This document shows, piece by piece, positions 19,548 to 29,460 of a stretch of 64,000 nt of DNA. The DNA is from an uncultured bacterium (lineage in GTDB: Bacteria > Bacillota_I > Bacilli_A > RFN20 > CAG-826). Under the pieces are notes generated by a model. It was not told where the DNA came from. It did no database searches and was given only the letters and a program-made list of their open reading frames with translations. Each line of letters starts with the position of its first letter. Within the stretch, counting starts at the first letter, position 1. Where the stretch lies: contig CASGDR010000008.1 in NCBI GenBank assembly GCA_949300345.1, positions 62,001-126,000 of the forward strand, written 5' to 3'. The translations under genes were made by a program, and so were the position numbers.

Positions 19548-22500
19548 TTATTCGGCCTCAGAGGGCAATTTGCTGTTGACGCTTAGTCCCTCTTCTAGGA
19601 CCGCTTCCTCGTCGACGGGAGCTTCCACCTCGATGGTGTCGGGGGCTTCTTCCTCCTTGGGCGAGGTCAGGTTGCGGATGGCGGAGTTGACCTTGCGTTC
19701 GGCGATCATGGCCTGCTTGGCAAGGGTATCCATGTCGATGATTTCCCCTTCCTGGTCATAGAGCTTCACGTTGAGGCCGAGACCCCGGATTTCCTTGGTG
19801 AAGACCTTGAAGGCCTCAGGCATCCCGGGTTCGGGTAGGTCGTGGCGTTTGATGATGGCTTCATAGGCCTTGCGGCGTCCCACCCTATCGTCGGACTTGA
19901 TGGTCATCATTTCCTGCAGGGTGTGGGCGGCGCCGTAGGCCTCGAGGGCCCAGACTTCCATTTCCCCGAAGCGTTGGCCGCCGTTTTGGGCCTTGCCGCC
20001 AAGGGGCTGCTGGGTGACTAGGGTATAGGGTCCGGTCGCGCGGGCATGCAGCTTGTCGTCGACCATGTGGACGAGCTTGATCATGTACATGATGCCGACG
20101 GAGATGCGCTCATCGAACCTCTCGCCGGTGCGGCCGTCGTAAAGCACGGTCTTGCCGTCTTCGGAGATGCCGGCCTGCTTCATGAGGTCATAGATCTCGT
20201 CGTTGGAGATGCCGTCGAAGACCGGGGTCGCGACCTTGATCCCGAGCTTATGGCAGGCCAGTCCCAGATGGATTTCCAGGATTTGGCCGATGTTCATACG
20301 GCTAGGGACGCCCATGGGGCTAAGCATGATGTCGATCGGGGTGCCATCGGGAAGGAAAGGCATATCCTGGATCGGCAGGATCTTGGAGATGACGCCTTTG
20401 TTTCCGTGGCGGCCGGACATCTTGTCGCCTTCGGAGATCTTCCTCTTCTGGACGATGTAGACGCTCACGGACATGATGACGCCCGGGGGCAAGGGATCTT
20501 TGTTCTTGCGGCTATGGACATGGACGGAATGGACGATGCCGGCCCCGCCGTGGGGAACCCTCATCGAGGAGTCCTTGCCGTCCTTGGTCTTCTCGGCGAA
20601 GATGGCCATGAGCAGCTTCTCTTCGGGAGTGGGCTCGGTCTGGCCTTTCGGGGTGATCTTGCCGACCAGGATGTCGCCTTCTTTTACTTCGGCGCCCTGA
20701 ATGATGATGCCCCTTTCGTCGAGGAAGGCTTTGGCTTCTTCGCTGACGTTGGGGATATCGCGGGTGATTTCTTCGTTGCCGAGTTTGGTCTCGCGGCATT
20801 CGATGTCATAGCGTTCGATGTGGATCGAGGTATAGACGTCTTCCTTCACCAGCCTTTCGGACATGATGATGGCGTCTTCATAGTTGTAGCCGTTCCAGGT
20901 CATGTAGGCGACCAGGACGTTTTGGCCTAAGGCCAATTCGCCCGATTTCATGGCCGGTCCGTCGGCGATGACCTGTCCGGCGCGGATGGTGTCGCCGACC
21001 TTGACGATGGGGTTCTGGTTGATGCAGGTCCCCTGGTTGGAACGGTCGAATTTCTGCAGGGTGTAGGTGTATTGGTCCTTGCCGGTTCCGACCTTGATGG
21101 TGCTCGAATCGGTATAGGTGACCACCCCATCCCCTTTGGCGATGACCGCCATGCCGGAGTCCTTGGCGATGTACTTCTCCAGTCCGGTTCCGACATAGGG
21201 AAGGCTAGGACGAAGAAGCGGCAGGGCCTGACGTTGCATGTTGGCACCCATGAGGGCACGGGTGGTATCGTCGTTTTCCAAAAAGGGAATGCAGGCAGCG
21301 GCGATGGAGACGATCTGCTTGGGGCTGACGTCGACATAGTCGATCAAGGAGGCATCGGCCACTTCGTTTTCCCCGTCGTGGCGGCAGACCACTTCCTTAT
21401 CGAGGATTTCCTTGACCCTGTTATCCCCTACCAGTTCGTCTTCTCCTAAGCGGATGTTGGCTTCGGCGATGTAATAGCCCCTCTCGTCATCGGCGGAGAG
21501 GTATTCGGTCTGCTCGCTTACATAGGTCTTGCCGTTTTGGTGCAGGACATGGCGGTAAGGAGTGCGGATGAAGCCGAGCTCATCGACCTTGGCGTAGGTG
21601 GAAAGGTTGTTGATAAGGCCGATGTTCTGGCCTTCGGGGGTTTCGATGGGGCAGATGCGGCCGTAGTGGGTAAAGTGGACGTCGCGGACCTCCATGGAGG
21701 CGCGGTCGCGGGTGATGCCGCCGGGGCCTAGGGCCGAGATGCGGCGCTTGTTGGTCAAACCCGAAAGCGGGTTGGTCTGGTCCATGAAGGAAGAGAGCTG
21801 GTTGCCGCTATAGAACTCGCGGATGGAGGAGGTCAAGGGACGGATGTTGATCAATTCCTTGGGTTTGGCCGACTCCACATCGGTGATGGACATCTTCTGC
21901 TGGACGGTCTTTTCCATCTTGGAAAGGCCGATCCTGACTTGGTTTTGGAGCAGTTCGCCGACGCAGCGGACGCGCCTATTGCCAAGGTGGTCGATGTCAT
22001 CGAGGGCTCCGATCCCGTATTGGATGTTCATGAAGTAGTTGAAGCAGGCCACCATGTCGGAGATGGCGATGCGCTGCAAGCCAAAGAGGTTCATGTCGGT
22101 ACCCACGATGGAGATGACCTCGCCATCGGGCTTATCGAAGGCGTGGACCTTGACGACGTTGACCCTGGCATGCCCGGGGTCGATGCGATCGCTTTCCTTG
22201 TTGGAAAGGTCCTTGGTGTGGGCGCCTTTTTGGAAGACTTCCTCATTCATCAGTCCGATGACTTCTTCCTTGGTGAGCTTATGGCCCTTCTCAAAGAGGA
22301 TTTCCCCGTCGCTATTGACGAGGTTCTCGGCCAAGATGCGGCCGGGAAGCCGATCGTAGATGCCGAGTTTGCGGGTATATTTGAAACGTCCGGCCTTTCC
22401 TAGGTCATAGCGCTTCTCGTCGAAGAACTTCTGGCGCAGGAAGTTGGCGACCCCTTCGCGGGTGATGGGCTCGCCGGGCTTGAGGGAGCGGAAGATGTCA

Positions 22501-23246
22501 ATCAAGGCATCGTCGGCGGTGCGGTTGTCCTTGTCCTTTTCGATGGTGGCGAGGATGGAATCGCCCTTGCCGAAGAGATCGTAGATGGTCTTCTCGGAGA
22601 ATCCGAGGGCCTTGAACAAGACCACGGCCGGCATCTTGCGCTGGCGGTCGATCCTGACCCAAAGCACGCCCTTGGCGTCGCTTTCGAACTGCAGCCAAGT
22701 GCCGCGGCTGGGAATGATTTCCCCGTTATAGATATAGACGTTGTTCTTCTCTAGGGTCTTCTGGAAGTAGGCACCGGGCGAACGGACGATCTGGCTGACG
22801 ATGACGCGCTCGGCCCCATTGACGATGAAGGTGCCCGATTCGGTCATCATCGGGACTTCGCCCATGAAGACTTCGTTTACTTCCTTGATGGATCCATCCG
22901 GAAGCCTCAGGGCAAGGTTAACCTTGAGCTTGGACGAATAATCGAGGCCGTTTTTCTTGCAGTCGAGGGGTCCGTATTGGGGTTCTTCGAAATGGGAGTT
23001 GAGGTAATCGATGAAGACGGTTCCCGCATAGTTGGAAATCGGGAAGACCTCCTTCATGGCCTCGTCTAGGCCCTTTTCCTTGAACCACTTGAAACTCTCG
23101 GTCTGGATGGCGACCAGGTCGGGAAGCGGAAAGGAACCGGAGATCTTCGAGAAGTCGATCCTTCCGTTTTCCTTGGCTTCATAGACGTGCCCGGTCTTGG
23201 GATCGACGTAGGCCGCGATCCCGTCCTTGGATTTCTTGATTGGCAT
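19548..23246 (-). CDS. rpoB: RNA polymerase beta subunit (rifampicin-site variant)
   Basis: Beta subunit, 1232 residues, complete. The rifampicin pocket (about residues 480-510) reads [20 protein letters not shown]: Ser486 replaces the E. coli Gln513 equivalent and Asn499 replaces His526, while Ser531 and the later IETPEG region are kept. Asn at 526 is the residue associated with natural rifampicin insensitivity in Mollicutes, so intrinsic insensitivity is likely. C-terminal [19 protein letters not shown] is standard. It lies 9 nt after the ybxB-like methyltransferase gene. Confidence 0.99.
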   Translation of the reverse strand: MPIKKSKDGIAAYVDPKTGHVYEAKENGRIDFSKISGSFPLPDLVAIQTESFKWFKEKGLDEAMKEVFPISNYAGTVFIDYLNSHFEEPQYGPLDCKKNGLDYSSKLKVNLALRLPDGSIKEVNEVFMGEVPMMTESGTFIVNGAERVIVSQIVRSPGAYFQKTLEKNNVYIYNGEIIPSRGTWLQFESDAKGVLWVRIDRQRKMPAVVLFKALGFSEKTIYDLFGKGDSILATIEKDKDNRTADDALIDIFRSLKPGEPITREGVANFLRQKFFDEKRYDLGKAGRFKYTRKLGIYDRLPGRILAENLVNSDGEILFEKGHKLTKEEVIGLMNEEVFQKGAHTKDLSNKESDRIDPGHARVNVVKVHAFDKPDGEVISIVGTDMNLFGLQRIAISDMVACFNYFMNIQYGIGALDDIDHLGNRRVRCVGELLQNQVRIGLSKMEKTVQQKMSITDVESAKPKELINIRPLTSSIREFYSGNQLSSFMDQTNPLSGLTNKRRISALGPGGITRDRASMEVRDVHFTHYGRICPIETPEGQNIGLINNLSTYAKVDELGFIRTPYRHVLHQNGKTYVSEQTEYLSADDERGYYIAEANIRLGEDELVGDNRVKEILDKEVVCRHDGENEVADASLIDYVDVSPKQIVSIAAACIPFLENDDTTRALMGANMQRQALPLLRPSLPYVGTGLEKYIAKDSGMAVIAKGDGVVTYTDSSTIKVGTGKDQYTYTLQKFDRSNQGTCINQNPIVKVGDTIRAGQVIADGPAMKSGELALGQNVLVAYMTWNGYNYEDAIIMSERLVKEDVYTSIHIERYDIECRETKLGNEEITRDIPNVSEEAKAFLDERGIIIQGAEVKEGDILVGKITPKGQTEPTPEEKLLMAIFAEKTKDGKDSSMRVPHGGAGIVHSVHVHSRKNKDPLPPGVIMSVSVYIVQKRKISEGDKMSGRHGNKGVISKILPIQDMPFLPDGTPIDIMLSPMGVPSRMNIGQILEIHLGLACHKLGIKVATPVFDGISNDEIYDLMKQAGISEDGKTVLYDGRTGERFDERISVGIMYMIKLVHMVDDKLHARATGPYTLVTQQPLGGKAQNGGQRFGEMEVWALEAYGAAHTLQEMMTIKSDDRVGRRKAYEAIIKRHDLPEPGMPEAFKVFTKEIRGLGLNVKLYDQEGEIIDMDTLAKQAMIAERKVNSAIRNLTSPKEEEAPDTIEVEAPVDEEAVLEEGLSVNSKLPSEAE

Positions 23247-23255
23247 GCTTTCTCC

Positions 23256-23852
23256 TTATTTGGTGCTGGATATGACCTTGTAGCCCTTCTTGGAGGCAAT
23301 CACCTCCACCTTGGGAAAAAGGGTCTTCAGGTAAGCTAGGGCGCTTTCGGCACCCTGCTGTTTCCTGATCACGATGATGAGCCGTCCCCCTTCTTTTAGG
23401 TGGCTGGGGGCACCTTCATACATCGCGTACGTTACCTTTTTCCCCGCGCGTATGGGGGGATTGGAGGCTATGAGGTCAAAGTCGGTGGTCTCGATGTTGG
23501 AGTAAACGTCGCTATTGACCGTCTCGACTCTGGAAGAAAGACCCAGCGATTCTAGGTTTTTCTTGCAAAGTCCGAGGGCCCTTTCGTTGACGTCGGAACA
23601 TACGACATGCAAGGAAGGGTCAGAGGAGGCTAGGATTAGTCCGATGGGCCCTAGCCCCGCCCCTAGGTCGAGGACCTTGCCCTTCACGCCGAGATCCAAG
23701 AGGGTCTCGATGAGCAGGCGGGTCCCGTAGTCGAGGGATCTATTGGAGAAGACCCCCCTATCGCTATATAGGCAGTACCTTTTCCCCCGCAACTCGAACT
23801 GCACGCGAAGATCTTCGTGTGGAAGGTCTACGTTATCGAAGTACTGGGGCAT
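23256..23852 (-). CDS. ybxB: RsmC-like class I methyltransferase (YbxB)
   Basis: SAM-dependent methyltransferase of 198 residues. Motif I is VLDLGAGLGPIGL and the catalytic motif for base amino-group methylation is SNPPIRAGK. This matches the single-domain RsmC-like protein that Bacillus encodes at exactly this place between rplL and rpoB, which strongly supports the assignment. The likely target is a guanine in rRNA, but this is inferred from RsmC. Co-transcription with rpoB is suggested by the 9-nt gap. Confidence 0.9.
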   Translation of the reverse strand: MPQYFDNVDLPHEDLRVQFELRGKRYCLYSDRGVFSNRSLDYGTRLLIETLLDLGVKGKVLDLGAGLGPIGLILASSDPSLHVVCSDVNERALGLCKKNLESLGLSSRVETVNSDVYSNIETTDFDLIASNPPIRAGKKVTYAMYEGAPSHLKEGGRLIIVIRKQQGAESALAYLKTLFPKVEVIASKKGYKVISSTK

Positions 23853-23878
23853 GTCCGACTACCTTAAGCGAGCAAAAC

Positions 23879-23910
23879 CCCCTTCCCCGGCAACGCGGTC
23901 GAGGAAGGGG
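23879..23910 (-). terminator. Terminator/attenuator between rplL and ybxB-rpoB
   Basis: Minus-strand stem CCCCTTCC/GGAAGGGG (23903-23910 with 23879-23886), 16-nt loop, then GTTTTGC. In many bacteria partial termination here lowers rpoBC relative to L7/L12; the same role is inferred. Confidence 0.65.
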
Positions 23911-23925
23911 ATCGAATGATGAAGC

Positions 23926-24309
23926 TTACTTGATTTCGACTTCGGCACCGGTATCGGTGAGGGTCTTCTTGTGGGCTTCGGCCTCAACGGGAGAGATCTT
24001 CTCCTTGATGGGGCTAGGAGCGGCGTCAACGAGCTTCTTGGCGTCCATCAGGCCCAGACCGGTGATGGCCTGGACGGCCTTGATGACGGCGACCTTGGAG
24101 CCGGTTCCAAGGCCCTTGAGGATCAGCGAGACCTCGCTGGGTCCGGCCTTGGCCGGTCCTTCTTCCTCGGCAGGGGCGGCAGGTCCGCCGGCGGCAACAG
24201 CCGCGACGACGCCGAATTCTTCTTCAACGGCCTTGACGAGGTCGTTGAGTTCGACGATGGTCATCTCCTTCAAAGAGGCGATGATGTCTTCTTTGGTTAA
24301 CTTAGCCAT
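23926..24309 (-). CDS. rplL: 50S ribosomal protein L7/L12
   Basis: Stalk protein, 127 residues. The N-terminal dimerisation helix ([20 protein letters not shown]), Ala/Pro/Gly-rich hinge ([14 protein letters not shown]) and C-terminal factor-binding domain ([21 protein letters not shown]) appear in order. It recruits translation GTPases. Located 18 nt after rplJ with AGGAGG upstream. Confidence 0.98.
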   Translation of the reverse strand: MAKLTKEDIIASLKEMTIVELNDLVKAVEEEFGVVAAVAAGGPAAPAEEEGPAKAGPSEVSLILKGLGTGSKVAVIKAVQAITGLGLMDAKKLVDAAPSPIKEKISPVEAEAHKKTLTDTGAEVEIK

Positions 24310-24327
24310 TTTCTTTTCCTCCTTGGC

Positions 24328-24831
24328 TTAGGCTCCGGCGGATTCTTTCTTTTCCGCTAGAGACTTGATGGTGGCTGCGAATTTCACAACCGGGGCGTTC
24401 AGGCACGATAGGAACATCGCGATGAGGGAGTTCTTTCCGTCGGGCAACTTGGCCAACTCGAGCAGGGTCTCGCCTTCCACGGCGGTACCGGAGATGAGTC
24501 CGCCCTTGACTTTGAGGGCTTCGTGCATCCTGGAATACTTCCTGAGGATGGCTAGGGCGTCGGTTTCCCCGGCGCTATAGACCAAGGCATTGGGTCCTTC
24601 GAGCAAGTGATCGAGGCTGCTGATGCCTTCGGCTTCGAGGGCACGCTTGATCATGGTGTTCTTGTAGACCGCGATCGAGGCGTTCTTGTCGGCCAGTTTG
24701 CGCCTGAGTTCGGATAGATCCTTGACGGTGAAGCCCTGGTAGGACACCACGATGGCAGACTTGTTGGCCTTCAGCCCTTCGCGGATTTCTTCTACCGTGG
24801 CTTTCTTCTTCTCAAGCACGTTTTTGTTCAT
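24328..24831 (-). CDS. rplJ: 50S ribosomal protein L10
   Basis: Base of the ribosomal stalk, 167 residues, with the usual start (KKKATVEEIREGLKANKSAIVVSYQGFTVKDL) and C-terminal helix that binds L7/L12 dimers. GGAAAGGAGGAAC precedes the ATG. The 160-nt upstream gap holds a structured leader that L10(L12)4 is expected to bind for autoregulation. Confidence 0.97.
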   Translation of the reverse strand: MNKNVLEKKKATVEEIREGLKANKSAIVVSYQGFTVKDLSELRRKLADKNASIAVYKNTMIKRALEAEGISSLDHLLEGPNALVYSAGETDALAILRKYSRMHEALKVKGGLISGTAVEGETLLELAKLPDGKNSLIAMFLSCLNAPVVKFAATIKSLAEKKESAGA

Positions 24832-24859
24832 GTCCCGTTCCTCCTTTCCTTAGTGATAT

Positions 24860-24985
24860 ATGTGATGCCCCATATAGCTAATGGTCGATGTATTACCTCC
24901 GCAACGTGTGATTATTAAGGCCCGTGCCCGTTGCTCTCTTAGGTATACGAAGCGATTCACCTATTTTGGCGGGGATGTGCTCCCC
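24860..24985 (-). promoter_or_regulatory. Ribosomal protein L10 leader (autoregulatory RNA)
   Basis: The leader contains a long-range stem GCAACG/CGTTGC (24929-24934 with 24901-24906) immediately followed by GGAGGTAAT, the arrangement of the Firmicutes L10 leader, where a stem is followed by a conserved purine-rich GAGGU element. L10 binding here is known to repress rplJL. Boundaries are approximate; a covariance search with the L10_leader model would settle it. Confidence 0.55.
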
Positions 24986-24991
24986 TATTGA

Positions 24992-25684
24992 TTAGGACCT
25001 ACCTTCGTAGGTGATCTTGACGGAGGGACCCATGGTGGTGTGGACTGCGACGGTCTTCACATAGGTACCCTTGACGGTGGCCGGACGGGCTTTCTGGATG
25101 TGCTCGGTGACGGCCTTGATGTTGTCGACTAGGAAGTCGTCGGAGAAGGAGACGCGCCCCACGGATAGGTGGAGGTTGCCGTCCTTATCGACGCGGTAGG
25201 CCAGCTTGCCGGCCTTGATTTCGGTGACGGCCTGGGCCAGGTTGGGGCTGACGGTGCCGGACTTGGGGTTGGGCATTAGGCCCTTGGGACCCAATAGACG
25301 GCCCATCTTGCCGAGTTCTCCCATCATGTCGGGAGTGGCCACGATGACGTCGAAGTCGAACCAGTTTTCGTTTTGGATCTTTTCAAGCAGTTCCTTGCCA
25401 CCGACGTATTCGGCACCGGCCGCCTTGGCTTCCTCGGTCTTGCCGTGGGTAAGGGCCAGGACGCGCTTGGTCTTGCCGTTTCCGTGGGGAAGAGTGATGG
25501 TCCCACGGATCAGTTGGTCGGCGTGGGTGGGGTTGACGTTGAGGGCGAAGCTGACATCCACGGTGGAGTCAAACTTGGTGACGGCGGTCTTCTTGAGGAC
25601 CGGAACGGCCTCCTCGATGGTGTAGACCTTGGAGGCGTCGACGTTTTTGAGGGCCGCAACGTATTTCTTGCTGTGTTTCTTCAT
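24992..25684 (-). CDS. rplA: 50S ribosomal protein L1
   Basis: L1-stalk protein, 230 residues, with [15 protein letters not shown] start, [29 protein letters not shown] and the C-terminal GPSVKI region all typical. It controls E-site tRNA release and often represses its own operon. Eleven nt downstream of rplK. Confidence 0.98.
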   Translation of the reverse strand: MKKHSKKYVAALKNVDASKVYTIEEAVPVLKKTAVTKFDSTVDVSFALNVNPTHADQLIRGTITLPHGNGKTKRVLALTHGKTEEAKAAGAEYVGGKELLEKIQNENWFDFDVIVATPDMMGELGKMGRLLGPKGLMPNPKSGTVSPNLAQAVTEIKAGKLAYRVDKDGNLHLSVGRVSFSDDFLVDNIKAVTEHIQKARPATVKGTYVKTVAVHTTMGPSVKITYEGRS

Positions 25685-25695
25685 GGCTGGACTCC

Positions 25696-26106
25696 TTATT
25701 CGACGACGATGCCCATCTGGCGGGCGGAGCCTTCGATGATCTTCTCGGCGGCTTCGATGTCGTTGGCGTTGAGGTCGGGCATCTTGTATTCGGCGATTTC
25801 CCTAAGCTGGGCTTTGGTGATCTTGCCGACGACCGACTTCTTGGGGGTTCCCGAACCCTTGTCGAGTCCGGCGGCCTTCAGGATGAGGCCGGCCACGGGC
25901 GAGGTCTTGATCTCAAAGTCGTAGGTCTTGTCCTCGTAGGCGGTGATGATGACGGGTACGATCTGCCCCTTCCTATCAGCGGTCTTGGCGTTGAAGTCGG
26001 TGCAGAACTTGTTCATGACCACGCCGGCGGAAGCCAGCTTAGGTCCGGGATGGGCATCCCCGCCGGGAAGCTCCATCTTCACTACTTTGACGATTCTCTT
26101 CTTCAT
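25696..26106 (-). CDS. rplK: 50S ribosomal protein L11
   Basis: GTPase-centre protein, 136 residues. The N-terminal region contains [18 protein letters not shown]; the C-terminal rRNA-binding domain has [20 protein letters not shown] and [23 protein letters not shown]. The residue before PGPKL is usually part of AxPAPPVGPALG; here it is a slightly divergent [10 protein letters not shown]. Shine-Dalgarno GAAAGGAAAAA. First gene of the rplKA unit. Confidence 0.97.
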   Translation of the reverse strand: MKKRIVKVVKMELPGGDAHPGPKLASAGVVMNKFCTDFNAKTADRKGQIVPVIITAYEDKTYDFEIKTSPVAGLILKAAGLDKGSGTPKKSVVGKITKAQLREIAEYKMPDLNANDIEAAEKIIEGSARQMGIVVE

Positions 26107-26128
26107 GCTTTTTCCTTTCTTGCATTTA

Positions 26129-26157
26129 GTGGTCGCGGGTTTCGTCTACCCTCCCAC
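26129..26157 (-). promoter_or_regulatory. Leader hairpin upstream of rplK
   Basis: On the minus strand GTGGGAGGGT...ACCCGCGACCAC can fold into a hairpin with GTGG/CCAC and GGGT/ACCC pairs, 22 nt before the rplK start codon. A GTGGGAGG hairpin is commonly seen in front of Bacilli rplK and may take part in L1/L11 feedback. The exact ligand is not known from this sequence. Confidence 0.45.
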
Positions 26158-26693
26158 AGGCGTGTGTTATTTGCGACACGCTCGCATATGTTACGCATGT
26201 GGCAGGCAAATTGGAAGCAAATTTTTCGCGGGTTGGGCAATTGCTCCCCTTTAAGGGGATGGGTGCAAACAAGGGATATTGCCGTAGTTTGGCGATATAT
26301 GTCCGCAAAAGCCCCTTATATTTGGCAAAAACAAAGTCGGGCCGTCTTTGAAAACTTTACAATTCTGATTTCTTTATAGGCCTTCGATCTGGATGAGATT
26401 CTTCCTCTAAGATCCCTTCTAGGACAGGTACTCTTCAAAGCCTTCTTGGCCGAAGCTGACCTCCTTAATTAACTACCCTTATCAATGAGGCGATTATGTC
26501 CTTCGAATGTCTGGGATCCTTTATGTCTCAAGACCCATAGCGAAGGCCATCAATCAAGGGAAATGACGGCATAAATTAATCTAAGCGCCATCATTTCGTG
26601 GATATAGGCCGTTTAGAGACCGTTTTTTTAAAATTAAGTTGAAAATCCCATAAATGGGATATATTTATCGGTGCTAGAAAGGAAAGCTCCCCT
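26158..26693. other. Non-coding gap between rplK and the 5'-nucleotidase
   Basis: No convincing gene. On the minus strand the rplK leader continues with two more hairpins, one around GCGTGT/ACACGC (26160-26182) and CCCCTTAAAGGGG (26241-26253). Between about 26440 and 26590 both minus-strand frames give short protein-like pieces (for example DPRHSKDIIASLIRVVN) interrupted by stops, possibly the remains of a gene. The plus-strand promoter of the nucleotidase should lie in the AT-rich stretch 26610-26670, but no clear hexamers stand out. Confidence 0.5.
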
Positions 26694-28421
26694 ATGGAAC
26701 ATAGACTTCGCACGGCCACCCTGCTCGTAGGAGTCCTCTGCACCCTACCGCTAAGCTCCTGCACCATATATTCCTCATCGACTGCCTCGTCCAGCTCTTC
26801 CAGCCAAGAACCGCTAAAGGATTTGCACATCCTTTTTACCAATGACGTCCACTGCTATGAGAACGTGAAGACCGAGGATGGCAAAACCGTGGCCGACGGG
26901 CTTAGCCACGCTAGCCTGCTCGCCTATAAAAACGAGGTCATCGCCCAAGGAAACGAGGTATTGACCATCGATCTAGGCGATTCGATCCAAGGCAACGCCT
27001 ACGGCTCGGTCACCCAAGGCAAATACGGGACCGACAACATGAATATCGCCCACTATGACTATGCGATCTTCGGGAACCATGAATTCGACTATGGGATGGA
27101 CCGTTTGGAGGAACTGGTGAACCTCAACGAGGCCAGCTATCTAAACGGCAACATCCATTACACTGGCTCGGGCAGCTCTTTCCTCAACGATCTGGCCGCG
27201 ACGGCTACCTATGAATTCGACGGGGGCAAGGTCGGCTTCTTTGCCCTTACCACCCCGGATACCCTAACCAGTTCCACCCCTTCCTATTTCATGGAAAACG
27301 GGGAGTTCGTCTTTGACTTCTTCAACGGCGAAAACGGGGATAGGTTCTACGCTAGGGCGCAGGCCCTCATCGATGCCCTTCTGACAGATAGCTGCGACTA
27401 TGTCATCGCCCTCACCCATATCGGCGATTTAACCAGCAGCCTCTACAATTCCCGCGACCTCATCGCCAAAACCTCTGGGTTGGACGCGGTCCTTGATGGG
27501 CATGCCCACAATGTCATAAGCGGGGAGGTCTTGAAGGATAAGGACGGAAATAGCGTCTATCTTACCTCCACCGGCTGCTACTTCCAGAACATCGGGGAAC
27601 TCACCATCTCGGTCAATGGCTCGATCAGGCCCACCCTCATCTCCGACTGCGAATCCGACGAAAGCGCCCTTGAGGCCATCGGACGCCTCAACGAAGACGC
27701 CGACCAGGAACTCAATGACAACATCGGCCAAACCGAGGTCAAGCTCACCCAGTATGACGCTGACGGAAACTGGGTCGTCAGGGCCAGGGAAACCAACCTC
27801 GGCAACTTCGTAAGCGATGCCTATAGGTATGTGGCCGACACCGATATCGCCTTCATAAACGGAGGGGGACTTAGGGCTGACGTCGAAGTCGGAGAAGTGA
27901 CCTTCCGCGACATTCTTTCGGTCAACCCCTTCTACAACACCATCGCGGCCTGCTACGCCACCGGGGAAGAAATCGCCAACGCCATAGAGTGGGGCGCTAG
28001 ATACGCCTCCGACGACCTAACTAGCGACGCCGGAAGGACCGGAGGCTTCCTGCACGGCTCGGGCATCAGGTGGTCCATCGATATCTCCATCCCCTCCTCC
28101 GTAACCCAGGACGAAGATGGGATGTTCATCGATGTGGCCGGCGAAAGGCGGGTCAAGGACATCGAGATCCTCCAAGACGGGGAATACGTGGCCCTGGATA
28201 TGGAGAAGACCTACTCCGTTGCCTCAATCACCTATCTGATGATGGAGCAGGGCGATGGCTTTACCATGTTCCTCGATAACGAATACATCATTACTGCGGG
28301 CATATATGACTACGAAGCCCTGACCCGTTATATCCAGGAAGACATTTCCCTAGGTGGTTTGGGTGGCACCATCATCGCGGAGAAATACGGAAGCCTTGAG
28401 GGTAGGATCAACATAATCTAA
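26694..28421 (+). CDS. Bifunctional metallophosphoesterase/5'-nucleotidase lipoprotein
   Basis: A 575-residue surface protein with signal peptide and lipobox LSSC (Cys23) followed by a Ser-rich linker. The N-terminal metallophosphoesterase domain has TNDVH (Asp51, His53), DLGDSIQG, GNHEFDYG (128-134) and later GHAHN. The C-terminal 5'-nucleotidase domain has ETNLGNFVSDAYR and INGGGLRADVEVGEVTFRDILSVNPF. Together these define UshA-type enzymes that dephosphorylate extracellular nucleotides for nucleoside uptake. A Shine-Dalgarno AAAGGAA lies upstream. Monocistronic, opposite in direction to rplK. It probably complements nucleotide salvage. Confidence 0.92.
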   Translation: MEHRLRTATLLVGVLCTLPLSSCTIYSSSTASSSSSSQEPLKDLHILFTNDVHCYENVKTEDGKTVADGLSHASLLAYKNEVIAQGNEVLTIDLGDSIQGNAYGSVTQGKYGTDNMNIAHYDYAIFGNHEFDYGMDRLEELVNLNEASYLNGNIHYTGSGSSFLNDLAATATYEFDGGKVGFFALTTPDTLTSSTPSYFMENGEFVFDFFNGENGDRFYARAQALIDALLTDSCDYVIALTHIGDLTSSLYNSRDLIAKTSGLDAVLDGHAHNVISGEVLKDKDGNSVYLTSTGCYFQNIGELTISVNGSIRPTLISDCESDESALEAIGRLNEDADQELNDNIGQTEVKLTQYDADGNWVVRARETNLGNFVSDAYRYVADTDIAFINGGGLRADVEVGEVTFRDILSVNPFYNTIAACYATGEEIANAIEWGARYASDDLTSDAGRTGGFLHGSGIRWSIDISIPSSVTQDEDGMFIDVAGERRVKDIEILQDGEYVALDMEKTYSVASITYLMMEQGDGFTMFLDNEYIITAGIYDYEALTRYIQEDISLGGLGGTIIAEKYGSLEGRINII

Positions 28422-28449
28422 CCCGCCAAAGCGGCTCTTCAATGCAGAA

Positions 28450-28474
28450 AACCCGGGATATCGAGTCCTGGGTT
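28450..28474 (+). terminator. Probable terminator after the 5'-nucleotidase
   Basis: Nine-bp stem AACCCGGGA/TCCTGGGTT (one G-U) with a 7-nt loop, then CTTATA. The U-tail is weak. Confidence 0.5.
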
Positions 28475-28664
28475 CTTATACGGAAACTGTTTTGGAAATC
28501 AGGAAACGGAACGGACTGATCCAAGCGTTTTTCCATACGCGATAGGCCCATGAGTTCGTTTTCAAACAAAACCATTTCCAATCCCATTTACAGAATCCAA
28601 ACCCGTACTAGGATAAGCATATAAACTCCCATCCTATATCCATATAAAAGAGCTTAATCAGAGA

Positions 28665-29419
28665 ATGGGCAAAAACTACAAAATCGGCACCGAGGAATCC
28701 CAAGCCTATTTGCGCGACTACACTTTCGCGCCGAAGGGATATGGTTTCCTCGAACCCGGGGTCGTTTCGACAGATAGCAACGACTTCGTGGCCTACAACA
28801 TCGCCAAGTCCTTCTATCAGGTACACCCCGAGGTCTTCAATCTGGGCTACGTGGAAAAGGTCACCGGCATCAAGAAGGAAGAGGTGGCCAAGCGCCTATT
28901 GATGATGTACCGGGAACACCAGATCGTGCTGGTCTTCAACCCGGCCGTCTCCATCATGGGCTGGAGCCTCTACTACTGGATCGTCCGCCTCAAGAAAACC
29001 GCCACCAAGGCCGAGAGAGAAGAGCTGACCAAGTGGTTTCAGGAAAACGATCAGGTCTGCACCGTCTACATGATGAAAGAAGGCGGGGACTTCGACTATT
29101 ACAACGGCAACCACATGCGCAACATCGATAATCTGGTGGCGGGATCATCGATAAGTTCAAGAACAGGGACTTCATCGATTATGTCCACATCTGCCCCACG
29201 GCCGTCATCGATGTATTGGGAACCGCCAAGGCTGCCATCGAGGTATATGAGTCATGCAAGGAACTAGGCAAACCCTTCATGATGATCTGCCAAGACGGGG
29301 CCGAATGCCATGAGGCCATCATACTCTTGCGCGACCATGGCATACCGGCTTACTCCACTATCGAACAAGCGGTCGACGCCATGATTGCCCTGCATAAATA
29401 CGGGCAACTGAAAAAGTAA
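28665..29419 (+). pseudogene. Frameshifted gene: Lrp-like N-terminal part plus acyl-CoA-synthetase-like C-terminal tail
   Basis: The frame starting at 28665 (MGKNYKIGTEESQ) makes sense to about NIDNLVAG near 29139, then the protein-like sequence continues in another frame (IIDKFKNRDFIDYVHICP) to 29419. One base is missing at GTGGCGGGATCATC. The joined product would be about 250 residues. Residues 50-160 look like an Lrp/AsnC-type regulator (a short helix-turn-helix and an alpha/beta domain). The last 60 residues (DHGIPAYSTIEQAVDAMIAL) resemble the end of the alpha part of NDP-forming acyl-CoA synthetases. This chimeric architecture is unfamiliar to me. The frameshift may be real decay or an assembly error. 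Confidence 0.6.
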
Positions 29420-29437
29420 TATCCCCATCATGATCAA

Positions 29438-29460
29438 AAGCACCCTGGTGGTGCTTTTTT
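29438..29460 (+). terminator. Intrinsic terminator after the frameshifted gene
   Basis: Stem AAGCACC/GGTGCTT with a 5-nt loop, followed by a run of T. A well-formed terminator 18 nt past the stop argues that the broken gene was recently functional. Confidence 0.8.

Noticed and set aside
20046-20930. 294-codon open frame on the plus strand opposite rpoB
   Set aside because: Antisense shadow of a housekeeping gene without start signals.
21640-21680. RpoB Phe525 as a further rifampicin-site change
   Set aside because: It aligns with E. coli Pro552, not Pro564, and Firmicutes often have an aromatic residue here; the true cluster II residues are unchanged.
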